Positions 18,710-27,954 are shown, counted from the first letter of the stretch. The stretch: DNA of 64,000 bases from Flavisolibacter tropicus (GCF_001644645.1 NZ_CP011390.1:3158001-3222000); one strand, 5' to 3'. Notes: a model not told the origin generated them from the letters alone. Made by a program: numbers and translations.

Positions 18710-19870
18710 TTATTGGATTGATTCGACCACAACATCGTTTGTAATAAGAAAAGACTTCAATATTGACATTAGCTGATCAATCTCTTCTTTTGTATTCTCT
18801 TTACTGAAGGAGAAGCGAATTGTAATGCATTCATCCGTTTTTTGAAGTGCCTTCATCACATGCGACCCGCCGCCACTGCTACAAGCACTTCCGCCCGACA
18901 CGCAGACGCCTTTCAGATCGAGATGAAATAGCAGATCTTCACTTTCTTTCGTTTTCGGGAAACAAACACTCAACACAGTATATAATGATTCTTCCGGGCC
19001 ATTGAAAGAGATACGAGGAATGGCTTGCACCAACAGTTCCTTCAAATACGTCTTCAAACTAGCAATGTACTGGCTATCCGACTCGTACGATCCCATAGCT
19101 AACTCTAGCGCCTTGGCAAAACCAACTATCCCATAAACATTCTCCGTACCCGCACGTAGGCTTCGTTCTTGACCACCTCCGTAAAGAAGTGGCTGAATCT
19201 TTAACAATGGATGCACATATAGAATGCCGACACCTTTCGGACCATGAAATTTATGACCAGCTCCTGAAACAAAATGAACGCCTATCTCTGAAAGATTAAG
19301 TGGATAATGTCCAACTGTTTGAACGCAATCAGAGTGAAAGATAGCACCATGCTGTTCACACAAAGCACCTACAGTTTTGATATTCAGAAGGCTGCCAATC
19401 TCGTTGTTTGCATGCATCAGTGAAACCAAACATTTATGCCCCTGGCTGGTTTGTTCCATTAATAGCTGTTCGAAACTAGTATAGTCAATACTACCATCGG
19501 TCTTTAATGCTACGTAGAATACAGGAATTTTATTTTGTTGGCCATAGTATTCTACGGTATGCAATACCGCATGATGTTCGATGGGCGAAGTAATGATACA
19601 GGTACAACCCAAATCGCGGATAGCCGCACTAATAGCCGTATTGTTGCTTTCTGTTCCCCCGCTTGTAAAATAGATGGCAGAAGCCTTAACGCCCAATAAC
19701 TGCGAAACAGACTTACGTGCCGTTTCAATGGCCATGCGGGTTGTACGTCCGATAGAATAAGTAGAAGAGGGATTACCGAAATGGTTGGTCAAAAAAGGTA
19801 GCATAGCTTCCAACACTTGCGGATTTAAACGCGTGGTAGCAGCATTGTCGAAATAGATTGTATGACTCAT
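18710..19870 (-). CDS. Cysteine desulfurase (NifS/IscS family)
   Basis: 386 residues, class V PLP aminotransferase fold. Visible: N-terminal YFDNAATTRLNP, TSGGTESNN, the PLP Lys in SGAGHKFHGPKG (about residue 206), and the catalytic Cys loop in GVCVSGGSACSSGG (about 325-336), of the short-loop group I (IscS/NifS) type. It removes sulfur from cysteine for Fe-S cluster or tRNA thiolation pathways. No isc or suf partner genes are adjacent, so which pathway it serves is open. Confidence 0.92.
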   Translation of the reverse strand: MSHTIYFDNAATTRLNPQVLEAMLPFLTNHFGNPSSTYSIGRTTRMAIETARKSVSQLLGVKASAIYFTSGGTESNNTAISAAIRDLGCTCIITSPIEHHAVLHTVEYYGQQNKIPVFYVALKTDGSIDYTSFEQLLMEQTSQGHKCLVSLMHANNEIGSLLNIKTVGALCEQHGAIFHSDCVQTVGHYPLNLSEIGVHFVSGAGHKFHGPKGVGILYVHPLLKIQPLLYGGGQERSLRAGTENVYGIVGFAKALELAMGSYESDSQYIASLKTYLKELLVQAIPRISFNGPEESLYTVLSVCFPKTKESEDLLFHLDLKGVCVSGGSACSSGGGSHVMKALQKTDECITIRFSFSKENTKEEIDQLMSILKSFLITNDVVVESIQ

Positions 19871-20705
19871 AATTTTTTTTATATCAGTTTAAATCGAGGT
19901 ACTAGTTATTATCCCTTCTTTACTACGCCATTAATCAATTCCTTAATGACGTGATTGATGTTATCCATACAAAGGAAAGAATTCGATCAATCCGTTTAGC
20001 TTTTCAATTTAATAAGAAAGGGTAAGTAGACACAAACCCTTTTACACGATGAGAAAAACACCAAATGCACATACTTACGGCCTAACCAGCCTACTATTTT
20101 ATTAGAGGTAAAGATTTTTTAAATCCATTGATTACGCTTTGCCATTATTGTATTCAGCTTTTACCTTATCCAACAGTGCTTTATAGTTTGAAATTTTGAA
20201 ACGCATGACTCAAATCGAATTCATTTACTATAGCATATCCTTTGGCATTACTGATTTATGGTAAAATATGGCGGGGATCATTATGACAGTTTCCATAAAG
20301 TAGAAGCGGTGACATTCAATTCAATTGTATAAAACATTCAATTGAATGTTTTAGAAATTCATTTGCGCGCTTAAGTTCCTACAATGGCGAGTGAGCATTT
20401 TTTTAAAGTGGACGAATTACTAAAAACACTTGACCAATATGCCTTTTGGGATTATTTGTATGTTGGAGATTTTCTGAATAGGAGGCTGAAAGTCAGGAGT
20501 ACATTACATATAGAAAAAGGGAGGATACACTTCAAATGAACCAGCCTATCGCAAGCCCTAATTAAAGTAGCGGAGTCTTGTTGTGCATAGGTGCTCACCG
20601 CCTCAGGTTGACCGGCGGCCTGCGCTTGTGCATCAAGGAAAAAGTGGAAAAGATAGAAGAAGCAAGGCAACGAAGAACAATAAGTCTCTAATCCTGTTAA
20701 TCACA
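19871..20705. other. 835-bp gene-free region with a 22-bp palindrome
   Basis: No convincing gene on either strand. Its one clear feature is a perfect 22-bp palindrome at 20331-20352 (AAAACATTCAA and its exact complement), just after a related CATTCAATTCAATTG. Short frames exist at 20452-20670 (minus), but they lack a recognisable family or start context. Confidence 0.5.
20331..20352. promoter_or_regulatory. Perfect 22-bp palindrome, possible operator
   Basis: Two 11-bp halves AAAACATTCAA/TTGAATGTTTT without spacer, preceded by CATTCAATTCAATTG. It is typical in size for a dimeric regulator site but is far (about 460 bp) from the nearest start codon, that of the cysteine desulfurase. Function unknown. 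Confidence 0.35.
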
Positions 20706-22508
20706 CTAATCCAAACAATCCGCGATCAACTGCTTAGACAAGGACTTAAACCGGTTACCCAACGGCGGCTTCTCGCGGTGATCGATCGATACTACCAACA
20801 CTTGTGGCTTCTTTTCTAAGCGTGCGTTTGCACAAGCTTCTGGCAACAGTTGTTCAAACGCACCCGGTTGGGTAACAGCATAAGCTGTTGCACCCAGCGA
20901 TTCAGCAAACTGCACCAGGTCAGGCGCTCCAAGGTCATAATAAGGATCATCCATCTTATCAAACTGGTTGGCCACCGTCATTTCACCATGATGCACCATA
21001 CCATAAAAGTTGTCGTACAACACGATGTACACCACGCCTACGCTATAGCGGGCCGCCACTTGCAGCTCCACCCCATTCATTAAAAAAGCACCATCACCAG
21101 TAACACAGATACAAGTGGTATCAGTACTTCCCAATTGCCCGCCAATGACGGCGCCACTGGCCCAGCCCATAGAGGAAAAACCACAAGGCACATAGGCTTT
21201 GGCGGGCGCCTCTAGCTGCATAAAATGCGAGAAGTAACCGGTACAATTACCCATATCCACAAAAAAGGAATAGGCATTGTCTTTAGCCAGGTGGCTTAAC
21301 TGGTGAAATATAGATTGAGGTTTCAGCGGTACACAGTCCGCCTCCAGTTTGTCAGCATCGTCAAATGGTAAACACCGGTTCTTAAATAGCTGCAACTGCA
21401 ACAGGCGCTCGCCGGTCCGTTGTGGATACATATTTCCCACTCTTTCCTCTATAGAGAACAAGCCCGTTAAAAAGCTTTCAATGTCTGTTTGTAAGCGATG
21501 TGTTGTCCGGTATGCACGCCCTATCACCTTTGCATTTAGATCTACATGTATAAATGCCTGTGTTGCTTGCAACGCCTCGCTCCAGCGGCCAGTAGCCCAC
21601 TCGTTTAGCGAACTGCCCAACACCAACACCACATCAGGCGCGGCCTCTTCAAAATAGGTTTCACTATAGCGGGAAGCTCCCATTCCAAATACACCTAGCG
21701 AGGCCAGCGTAGACTCGGGAAACAATCCCTTACCCTTAGGACTGGTTATTACACCAATGCCGTATGAATGCGCAAACGCTTCAAACTGGGCTGCCAACTC
21801 CACATTTTTAAAGGCCTCCCGGCAACCAGCACCCAATAGAATAACTGGCCTTTCAGCTTCCTGCAACAGTTGATAAACATCATAAACTATAGCTTCCACC
21901 AACAATGGCTTTGGCTGCAAATAGCTGTCATATACCCGCTGTTCTGGAAATAGTACGTGGCTAATAGTTGCCGATGCAATATTGAGTGGAATAGACAGAT
22001 GCACTGCCTGCCGCGGACTGGCAAACGCCGTTTGTAACGCACGCGAAAACAACAAAGGGAAATTAGCGGCACTCACGGCCGTTTCACTAAACCCACAGGC
22101 CCTACCCAATACATCTGTAATGTTCACGCCCATATCTATACTGTCCTGAATAGCGCCTTTGCCGGCAGTATCAGTAGCTGTTTGTCCCGTTATAAGCAAC
22201 AGCGGCACGCCATCGGTGTGCGCACTTACCAGCCCCGTCAGGGCATTGGTAGCACCGGGGCCTGCCGTAGAAAATACCACGCCTAGCTTACCGCTAGTGC
22301 GGGCATAGCCATCGGCCATAAAGGCCGCCCCTTCTTCATGCCTACTGATGATAAACCGAATGCTTGGGTGCTCTCGCAACAGTTTTAAAAAAGGATGAAT
22401 GTAACCGCCGGGTATACCAAATACATATTCCACACCCTCCAGCTCCAAATATTTGATCACTAGTTCAGCTACCGTTATGTTTTGTAGGTCTTTATAGGTA
22501 TGCATCAT
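20706..22508 (-). CDS. Thiamine diphosphate-dependent enzyme, acetolactate-synthase-like
   Basis: About 600 residues with the three-domain POX/ALS fold. The N-terminal pyrimidine-binding domain has VFGIPGGYIHP and RHEEGAAFMADGYAR (catalytic Glu). The central domain resembles TPP_enzyme_M. The C-terminal PP-binding domain has the metal motif GDGAFLMNGVELQ, with DN later in LYDNFYGM. Such enzymes decarboxylate pyruvate or another 2-oxo acid; the exact substrate cannot be read, and no small regulatory ilvN subunit is present, arguing against biosynthetic acetolactate synthase. It lies 29 bp downstream of a nitroreductase gene and probably forms a two-gene operon with it. An ATG at 22556 would overlap the nitroreductase and add a non-conserved extension, so 22508 (MMHTYKDL) is preferred. 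Confidence 0.85.
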   Translation of the reverse strand: MMHTYKDLQNITVAELVIKYLELEGVEYVFGIPGGYIHPFLKLLREHPSIRFIISRHEEGAAFMADGYARTSGKLGVVFSTAGPGATNALTGLVSAHTDGVPLLLITGQTATDTAGKGAIQDSIDMGVNITDVLGRACGFSETAVSAANFPLLFSRALQTAFASPRQAVHLSIPLNIASATISHVLFPEQRVYDSYLQPKPLLVEAIVYDVYQLLQEAERPVILLGAGCREAFKNVELAAQFEAFAHSYGIGVITSPKGKGLFPESTLASLGVFGMGASRYSETYFEEAAPDVVLVLGSSLNEWATGRWSEALQATQAFIHVDLNAKVIGRAYRTTHRLQTDIESFLTGLFSIEERVGNMYPQRTGERLLQLQLFKNRCLPFDDADKLEADCVPLKPQSIFHQLSHLAKDNAYSFFVDMGNCTGYFSHFMQLEAPAKAYVPCGFSSMGWASGAVIGGQLGSTDTTCICVTGDGAFLMNGVELQVAARYSVGVVYIVLYDNFYGMVHHGEMTVANQFDKMDDPYYDLGAPDLVQFAESLGATAYAVTQPGAFEQLLPEACANARLEKKPQVLVVSIDHREKPPLGNRFKSLSKQLIADCLD

Positions 22509-22537
22509 TGTTATTGAAATAAAAAAGGAATGAATGG

Positions 22538-23296
22538 TTATAGTGTTGGCAGCCATTGAATAGCTACCGAACGTCTATTGCGGGAGTTAACACCCTCCAG
22601 CCCTGCCGGCTTGCTGGATACGCCTATCAGCACCACTCCAAACAGTTTTTGTTTACGCGACAGCTTCAGGTCTTTACGCAGCCAGGGAAAGGCATGGTTG
22701 TAGGAAAACTGAATACAGGAGTCTACCCCGCGTTGTTTAGCGGCCAGCGTCAGTCCATAAGTAAAATTGGCCAATGAGGCTTTCACCGCGTTTTGCGCCA
22801 CCCGGTAATCGCGCCGGCTACGCAAAGCCAGCTGTATAAAAGCAGCCAGTTTCTTTACCGGCGACTTCACCGCACCCATGCGGTGCCAGAAAAGCGACAA
22901 GGCCGCCAGTGATAACTGGTTAAATTCCTTGAGCGTAGGCTTGTCGTAATAAATAGCAATGACCCGTGGCGTGCCTTTTACCACTACCTGCTGCTGATAC
23001 GTTTGCATTACCTGCTGGTTCACCTCCCACGAAGTTTTTTGATGACTGCTGGCATGGCTTAACAGTGCTACACGCAGCGATGGCAATACCGACTCCCAAC
23101 CCAATGCCTCATACCGGTCGCGAAACTGCTGCGACGCCTTTTCACTTAATACCGCTACCCGCCAAGGCTGCATATTGCCGGCCGATGGCGCCCAGGAGGC
23201 ATCGTCAATAATGGCCTGTACAATGGAATCAGGAATAGGCGTATTCATAAAATGGCGTACAGACGCCCGCGCACGAATCGTTTCTGATGCAGTCAT
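22538..23296 (-). CDS. Nitroreductase family protein
   Basis: 252 residues. FMN-binding nitroreductase fold: N-terminal SVRHFMNTPIPDSIVQAII followed by the WAPSAGNMQPWRV motif, and a C-terminal GVVLIGVSSKPAG segment. Family members use NAD(P)H and FMN to reduce nitro groups, quinones or related acceptors; an insertion of about 30 residues in the middle (HRMGAVKSPVKKLAAFIQLAL) is less usual. Probably co-transcribed with the downstream ThDP enzyme, which suggests a shared pathway, though which one is not visible. Confidence 0.85.
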   Translation of the reverse strand: MTASETIRARASVRHFMNTPIPDSIVQAIIDDASWAPSAGNMQPWRVAVLSEKASQQFRDRYEALGWESVLPSLRVALLSHASSHQKTSWEVNQQVMQTYQQQVVVKGTPRVIAIYYDKPTLKEFNQLSLAALSLFWHRMGAVKSPVKKLAAFIQLALRSRRDYRVAQNAVKASLANFTYGLTLAAKQRGVDSCIQFSYNHAFPWLRKDLKLSRKQKLFGVVLIGVSSKPAGLEGVNSRNRRSVAIQWLPTL

Positions 23297-24417
23297 TGGT
23301 GGTGGTGTTTGTGGTTTAAAATGGGCTGAATAATTCAGTGGCTACCAGCCGTTACCAAAAGAAGAAAAACCCTAAGCCCACTCCTAGCGAAGCCGGCATA
23401 AACTGCCAAACGTTTATACACAACTGTAATTAAACTGGTATCTATTGCGAGACGCTTTTTTGTTATATATCTCGCCGGTATTTGAGATTTGAAGTGTGAG
23501 GTTTGAAATCAGGTGGCTCGCAGAGCACGCATAGAGAGAGAAACCACAGAAACACAAGAAAAAGAAGGGTCACAGAGAAAAGGTGGCCCGCAAATGGCGC
23601 AGATATCGTTTCCGGTTTCAAGTTTCTGGTTTCTTGTTTCAACTTCAGCTTTCATCCCGATTGCTAATCATAACGCTGCGGGCCTTTGTCATCCCGAACG
23701 CATTGAGGGATCTCAGTGATTCACAAATAAAGTCGGACTGCTATTGTAAATTCTCTCCGCTGTCATCCTGAACTCGATCCTGAGCTAGTTTACCCTGAGC
23801 ACAGTCGAAGGGAAGGAAGCATCCGATCTCACACCAAAAGAATAGCCAAAACACACAAAGACACGTACCCTAATGACCACCTAGCCCTTTCTCCTAATCC
23901 CAAAACCTCCCCAAATCCCGGTTCAGCCAGTCCATCCTCCACTGCTGCTCCATGGTTCCTTCATGGTAGCTTCCTAGTAAAGCCATAGTAACGTCATAGT
24001 AACCTGTGGGTAGCCTGTAGGTTCACCCGTATCTCACCCGTATCTCACCCGTATCTCGGCCGATCCTTCGGCCCTACCTAACCCGTACCACTACCGTATA
24101 TCAGTCTATGACCCCCCCGTAGAAATAGTAAAAAAGTCTAATAAGAAAGGCTAGAAATGCCCCAAAGAGAAGAGCCCTAAAGATACAAAACCACTCCCAC
24201 TCATCCTTCTTCTCTCCTCTCTAATGAACATTGCTCATTGAAAATTGAGCATTGAACATTTCCTCCACTTCTTCCTTCATCATTCCTTGTTCCTTGTTCA
24301 ATATTCAAATCGGCTGTTTTGCATGCAGCGTGCAGCTTGAAGCGTGTAGCTTACTTCATACAGCGCCTGGCCTCCCTTCTCCCATTCCGAATTAAGGTAT
24401 CTTTATCGCTGATCAAC
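23297..24417. other. 1.1-kb intergenic repeat region
   Basis: No gene seen. It consists of low-complexity intergenic repeat words: CACAGAGAAAAGG/GGCGCAGAT text near 23510-23600, a three-fold 11-bp tandem repeat at 24024-24056, the inverted partner of the 1120-1205 repeat at 24232-24310, and GCAGCTTGAAGCGTGTAGC near 24330. Apparent short frames here have no family resemblance. Confidence 0.6.
24024..24056. repeat. Tandem repeat 3 x 11 bp
   Basis: Three exact adjacent copies of CACCCGTATCT, followed by CGGCCGATCCTTCGGCC, itself a partial palindrome. Non-coding. Confidence 0.9.
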
Positions 24418-24711
24418 ATGAAAAAATCGTCTTCTATAGTATTGACATCTGTATTGGCGCTGGCTATTGCTGCCTGCAACGACAAGGAAGATCAATGGAT
24501 CACCGGCGATGAAAACGGCCAGGTGCGTGACACCGCTACCAGCAGTGGCCACTACCGCTACTATGGTGGCTTCTGGTACCCTATCTATGGCGGCCGCATT
24601 AACCCCGGCCGATACAATGGCGCCAGCGCACACGATATTGTTAACCCCGGCTTTCGCTCCAGCACCGTCCGTACAGGAGGGTTTGGCAGATCCGGCTCCT
24701 TCGGCAGTTAA
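24418..24711 (+). CDS. Small YgiB-like lipoprotein
   Basis: 97 residues from the ATG at 24418. Lipoprotein signal peptide with lipobox ALAIAAC (Cys about residue 19). The mature part is short, rich in Gly, Tyr and Arg, and ends in the low-complexity GGFGRSGSFGS. It is only 2 bp from the glutathionylspermidine-synthase-like gene. In E. coli, ygiB (DUF1190 lipoprotein with a similar Gly/Arg/Ser tail) directly precedes ygiC of the same synthase family, so this is probably the same pair; the similarity is by layout and composition and is weak at sequence level. Confidence 0.7.
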   Translation: MKKSSSIVLTSVLALAIAACNDKEDQWITGDENGQVRDTATSSGHYRYYGGFWYPIYGGRINPGRYNGASAHDIVNPGFRSSTVRTGGFGRSGSFGS

Positions 24712-24713
24712 AC

Positions 24714-25838
24714 ATGAAAAGACTTTCTATTACCCCACGACCGCACTGGCAGACAACCGTGCAAGAGCAAGGCTTTGTTTTTTATAAGGATTATTATAAC
24801 GAAACGGCAGCCTATGAGTTTTCGGCCGATGAAGTAGACCAACTGGAAAGTGCTACCGCAGAAATCTTTGATATGTGCCTGGCTGTGGTGGAGCATGTGA
24901 TTCAACACCAGCTGTGGGATCAGTTCTTTATTCCCAAAGCCTACGCCGAGTTGATCACGCACTCGTGGAAAGAAGATGCCATTTCTTTTTACGGCCGTAT
25001 GGACCTGGCCTATGATGGCAAGAACATTAAGCTATTGGAGTTTAATGCAGACACGCCTACCTCCCTACTGGAAGCCAGCGTGATTCAATGGTACTGGCTG
25101 CAGGAGCATAACAAAGCACTGGACCAGTTCAACTCTATTCATGAAAAGTTGATGGCCCACATGAAGGTGTGCCAGGAATATTTTCTACCCGGCAAACTAT
25201 TCTTTGCCTGCTCGCATGACAGTGAAGAGGATTTTATTACCACCAAGTACCTGGAGGATGTGGCCCAGCAGACAGGCATTGACACCGCCTTCCTCTACAT
25301 AAATGAAGTGGGTGTGGATGACCGCGAACTGTTTTGTACCCCGCAAGGCGAGATCATGCGCAATATCTTTAAACTCTATCCTTGGGAGTGGATGTTTGGC
25401 GAGGAGTTTGGCCGCTACCTGGCCATTAACCAATATGGCATGAATTGGATAGAGCCGCCCTACAAAGCCATCCTGAGCAACAAGATGGTGCTTAAATACC
25501 TGCATGATCTTTTCCCCAACTCGCCCTATATTCTTCCCTGTGCGTACGGCCAGCCCCTATCGGACAGCTATGTACGCAAACCGGTGTATAGCCGCGAAGG
25601 CGCCAACGCCATGATCGTGCATAAAAATGTGGTGCTGGAAGAAACCAGTGGTGAGTATGGTGAGGAGGGATATATTTTCCAGGAATATTTTCCCATTCCC
25701 AAACACAATGGGCAAACACCTGTTATTGGCAGCTGGCTGATTGGTGGTGTACCTGCGGGCATGGGCATACGCGAATCCAGTGGTTTAATTACCGGCAACA
25801 CCAGCTTGTTTTGTCCCCATTACTTTGTGCCCCGATAA
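24714..25838 (+). CDS. Glutathionylspermidine synthase-like ATP-grasp protein (YgiC type)
   Basis: 374 residues, the length of E. coli YgiC and YjfC. GSP_synth family features are seen: FYGRMDLAYDG, LLEFNADTPTSLLEA (nucleotide and Mg-binding region), WEWMFGEEFG, NWIEPPYKAILSNK, and the ending GLITGNTSLFCPHYF. The C-terminal ligase half of bifunctional Gsp synthetase joins glutathione to spermidine, but the stand-alone YgiC proteins have no proven substrate, and a peptide or envelope substrate is possible. It follows the lipoprotein gene almost without a gap, so they are one operon. Confidence 0.9.
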   Translation: MKRLSITPRPHWQTTVQEQGFVFYKDYYNETAAYEFSADEVDQLESATAEIFDMCLAVVEHVIQHQLWDQFFIPKAYAELITHSWKEDAISFYGRMDLAYDGKNIKLLEFNADTPTSLLEASVIQWYWLQEHNKALDQFNSIHEKLMAHMKVCQEYFLPGKLFFACSHDSEEDFITTKYLEDVAQQTGIDTAFLYINEVGVDDRELFCTPQGEIMRNIFKLYPWEWMFGEEFGRYLAINQYGMNWIEPPYKAILSNKMVLKYLHDLFPNSPYILPCAYGQPLSDSYVRKPVYSREGANAMIVHKNVVLEETSGEYGEEGYIFQEYFPIPKHNGQTPVIGSWLIGGVPAGMGIRESSGLITGNTSLFCPHYFVPR

Positions 25839-25879
25839 TCGGCACAGCTTTTATAGTTCTTTTAAAGGCTTGTTAACGT

Positions 25880-25906
25880 TTGGTTGACTGAATACCAATA
25901 CTTTTG
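25880..25906 (+). promoter_or_regulatory. Promoter of the beta-barrel protein gene
   Basis: TTG at 25880-25882 and TACTTTTG at 25899-25906 (TAnnTTTG), spacer 16 bp. The ATG is 17 bp after the -7 box. Confidence 0.5.
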
Positions 25907-25923
25907 CCGCATCAACAAATACT

Positions 25924-26652
25924 ATGAGAAGAGTTTTTCTTTTTGTTTTAGCTATCATCGCAGCAGGCAGTGTTATGGCGCAAACTGATTCAGCGTCTCG
26001 CAGCAACATGATAAGTCATAAAAACATGCCGCGTTCCGGCGATCATTTTATGCTTCAATTTGGTTACCTGGGCTGGAATGGTACACCGGACTCTATTAAC
26101 ACCAGTGGCTTTCCCCGTACAGGTAATGTTTATTTCCTGTTTGATTTCCCTTTTAAAACCAGTCCGCAGTGGAGTGCAGCTATAGGAGCCGGTATTGGTA
26201 GCGACAACATGTACTTTAAAGAAACAAGTGTTGGTATCAAAGACATCACCTCTTCCCTGGTATTTAAAAATTTGGCTGATACCAATAGTTTCAAAAAATA
26301 TAAACTGTCTACTGTTTACCTGGAAGCACCTGTAGAATTGCGTTTTACAGCTCGCCCCGACGACAACAAGCATAGCTTTAAAGCGGCACTGGGTGTTAAA
26401 GCAGGCTTATTAATGAGCGCTATGGTAAAAGGAAAGAACCTGGAAAACAAAGCCGGTAATACCATCAACAGCTATACAATGAAGGAGAAGAGTAAGACCT
26501 TCTTCAACAAGAACCGTATTGCGGCCACTGCTCGCCTGGGTTATGGCCCGCTGAGCCTGTTTGGCTCTTACCAGTTCACTACTTTATTTAAAGAGGGCGT
26601 AGCCCCTGATATACGTCCATTTTCTATAGGACTTACCTTAAGTGGCCTATAA
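25924..26652 (+). CDS. Outer-membrane beta-barrel protein (porin family)
   Basis: 242 residues with a clear Sec signal peptide (MRRVFLFVLAIIAAGSVMAQ). The mature part has alternating amphipathic strands, e.g. FMLQFGYLGWNG, WSAAIGAGIGS, TVYLEAPVELRFTA, FKAALGVKAGLLMSA, RIAATARLGYGPLSLFGSY, and ends in an aliphatic strand PFSIGLTLSGL. It fits the PorT/OmpW-like barrels of Bacteroidota; no specific function can be assigned. Single gene between its own promoter and terminator. Confidence 0.8.
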   Translation: MRRVFLFVLAIIAAGSVMAQTDSASRSNMISHKNMPRSGDHFMLQFGYLGWNGTPDSINTSGFPRTGNVYFLFDFPFKTSPQWSAAIGAGIGSDNMYFKETSVGIKDITSSLVFKNLADTNSFKKYKLSTVYLEAPVELRFTARPDDNKHSFKAALGVKAGLLMSAMVKGKNLENKAGNTINSYTMKEKSKTFFNKNRIAATARLGYGPLSLFGSYQFTTLFKEGVAPDIRPFSIGLTLSGL

Positions 26653-26670
26653 AGAAATTATGGCTTAATT

Positions 26671-26704
26671 TTTAAAGCGAACTCGTAAGGGTTCGCTTTT
26701 TAAT
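26671..26704 (+). terminator. Terminator overlapping the hflX promoter
   Basis: Stem AAAGCGAAC (26674-26682) / GTTCGCTTT (26691-26699) with an eight-base loop and a T-run. The T-run merges into TAATTTTG, the -7 box of hflX. Confidence 0.8.
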
Positions 26705-26708
26705 TTTG
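26701..26708 (+). promoter_or_regulatory. -7 box of hflX
   Basis: TAATTTTG matches TAnnTTTG exactly, 10 bp before the ATG at 26718. It overlaps the T-tract of the preceding terminator. Confidence 0.55.
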
Positions 26709-26717
26709 CACCACATT

Positions 26718-27908
26718 ATGATCGAGAAAAAGAATATAGTAAAACACGAAGAACGGGCGGTACTGGTTGGCGTAATTCAAAAAGACCAAACCGAGCACCA
26801 GGTAAAGGAATATCTTGACGAGCTGGCTTTCTTAGCCGAAACGGCCGGCGCAGTAACGATAAAGAAGTTCATGCAAAAACTGGCTCATCCTGACAGTCGC
26901 ACCTTTGTAGGAAAAGGAAAGCTGCAGGAAATAGCGGAATATGCGAAGCTGCACGACGTCAGCATGCTCATATTTGATGATGAGCTATCGGGTGCACAAA
27001 TCTCCAATATCGAAAAGGAAACCAATACCAAGACCATTGACCGGTCCGATCTGATCCTGGACATTTTTGCCCGCCGGGCCAAAACGGCGCAAGCCAAAGC
27101 CCAGGTAGAACTGGCGCAATACCAATACATTCTTCCCCGCCTGCGCGGTATGTGGAAGCACCTGGAGCGTTTGGGTGGAGGTATTGGTACAAGAGGTCCG
27201 GGTGAAACCGAGATTGAAACCGACCGTCGTATTGTGCGCGACAAGATCTCGCTATTGCGCAAGCGCTTGGCCGAAATAGACAAGCAGGCCTTTACCCAAC
27301 GTAAAGACCGCGGCGAGTTTATCCGTGTGGCACTGGTAGGTTATACAAACGTAGGCAAGAGCACCATCATGAACCTCTTAAGTAAGAGCGATGTGCTGGC
27401 GGAGAACAAACTCTTTGCCACACTGGATACCACCACGCGCAAGATCGTATACGAGAACACGCCCTTCCTGTTAAGTGATACAGTTGGATTCATCCGCAAG
27501 TTACCTCACCATCTGGTTGAAAGCTTTAAGAGCACACTGGATGAAGTGCGTGAAGCAGATATACTACTTCATGTAGTGGACATAGCGCATGCTAATTATG
27601 AAGACCAGATTGGTGTGGTAAATAAAACCTTACAGGAACTGAAAGCTTTTGACAAGCCTGTTCTAACAATTTTCAACAAGATGGATCTGTACATCAAACA
27701 CACGTTTGACGAGTGGTTGGAAGAAAGCACCAAGGAAGAAATCTTAAAAGACCTGAAGGAGCGCTGGCAGGATGCCACACAAGGCAATGCCATTTTCATA
27801 TCGGCCCTGGAGCGCACGCATATTGATGACCTGCGCACCGCTATCCTTGAAAAGGTGCGCGAAATGTATAAGATCCGATATCCGTATAAGACGGCATTCT
27901 TCTACTAG
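26718..27908 (+). CDS. hflX: Ribosome-associated GTPase HflX
   Basis: 396 residues from the ATG at 26718 (MIEKKNIVKHEE); a TTG at 26706 is too close to the promoter. The N-terminal HflX domain (ALVGVIQ..LAFLAETAGA, GKGKLQEI) is followed by a coiled-coil linker (ending around TERRIVRDKI-like GPGETEIETDRR) and a GTPase domain with G1 GYTNVGKST (about residue 208), G3 DTVGFIRKLP and G4 NKMD. HflX binds and splits stalled or heat-stressed 70S ribosomes in E. coli. Single gene here. Confidence 0.95.
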   Translation: MIEKKNIVKHEERAVLVGVIQKDQTEHQVKEYLDELAFLAETAGAVTIKKFMQKLAHPDSRTFVGKGKLQEIAEYAKLHDVSMLIFDDELSGAQISNIEKETNTKTIDRSDLILDIFARRAKTAQAKAQVELAQYQYILPRLRGMWKHLERLGGGIGTRGPGETEIETDRRIVRDKISLLRKRLAEIDKQAFTQRKDRGEFIRVALVGYTNVGKSTIMNLLSKSDVLAENKLFATLDTTTRKIVYENTPFLLSDTVGFIRKLPHHLVESFKSTLDEVREADILLHVVDIAHANYEDQIGVVNKTLQELKAFDKPVLTIFNKMDLYIKHTFDEWLEESTKEEILKDLKERWQDATQGNAIFISALERTHIDDLRTAILEKVREMYKIRYPYKTAFFY

Positions 27909-27954
27909 TCTGAACCGGGATTTGGGGAGATGAAGGGATTAGGAAGAAGAGACG

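Noticed and set aside
20452-20670. 72-codon minus-strand frame with an Ala/Gln-rich stretch (AQAQAAGQPEAVSTYAQQDSA)
   Set aside because: No family, no start context, and the second half becomes low-complexity hydrophobic; could be a relic, but nothing supports a gene.
23513-23771. Short plus-strand frames in the 23.3-24.4 kb spacer
   Set aside because: Made of dispersed intergenic repeat words; no protein family resemblance.
24024-24056. Three 11-bp repeats considered as a CRISPR-like array
   Set aside because: Units are directly adjacent without spacers and too short; no cas genes in the window.
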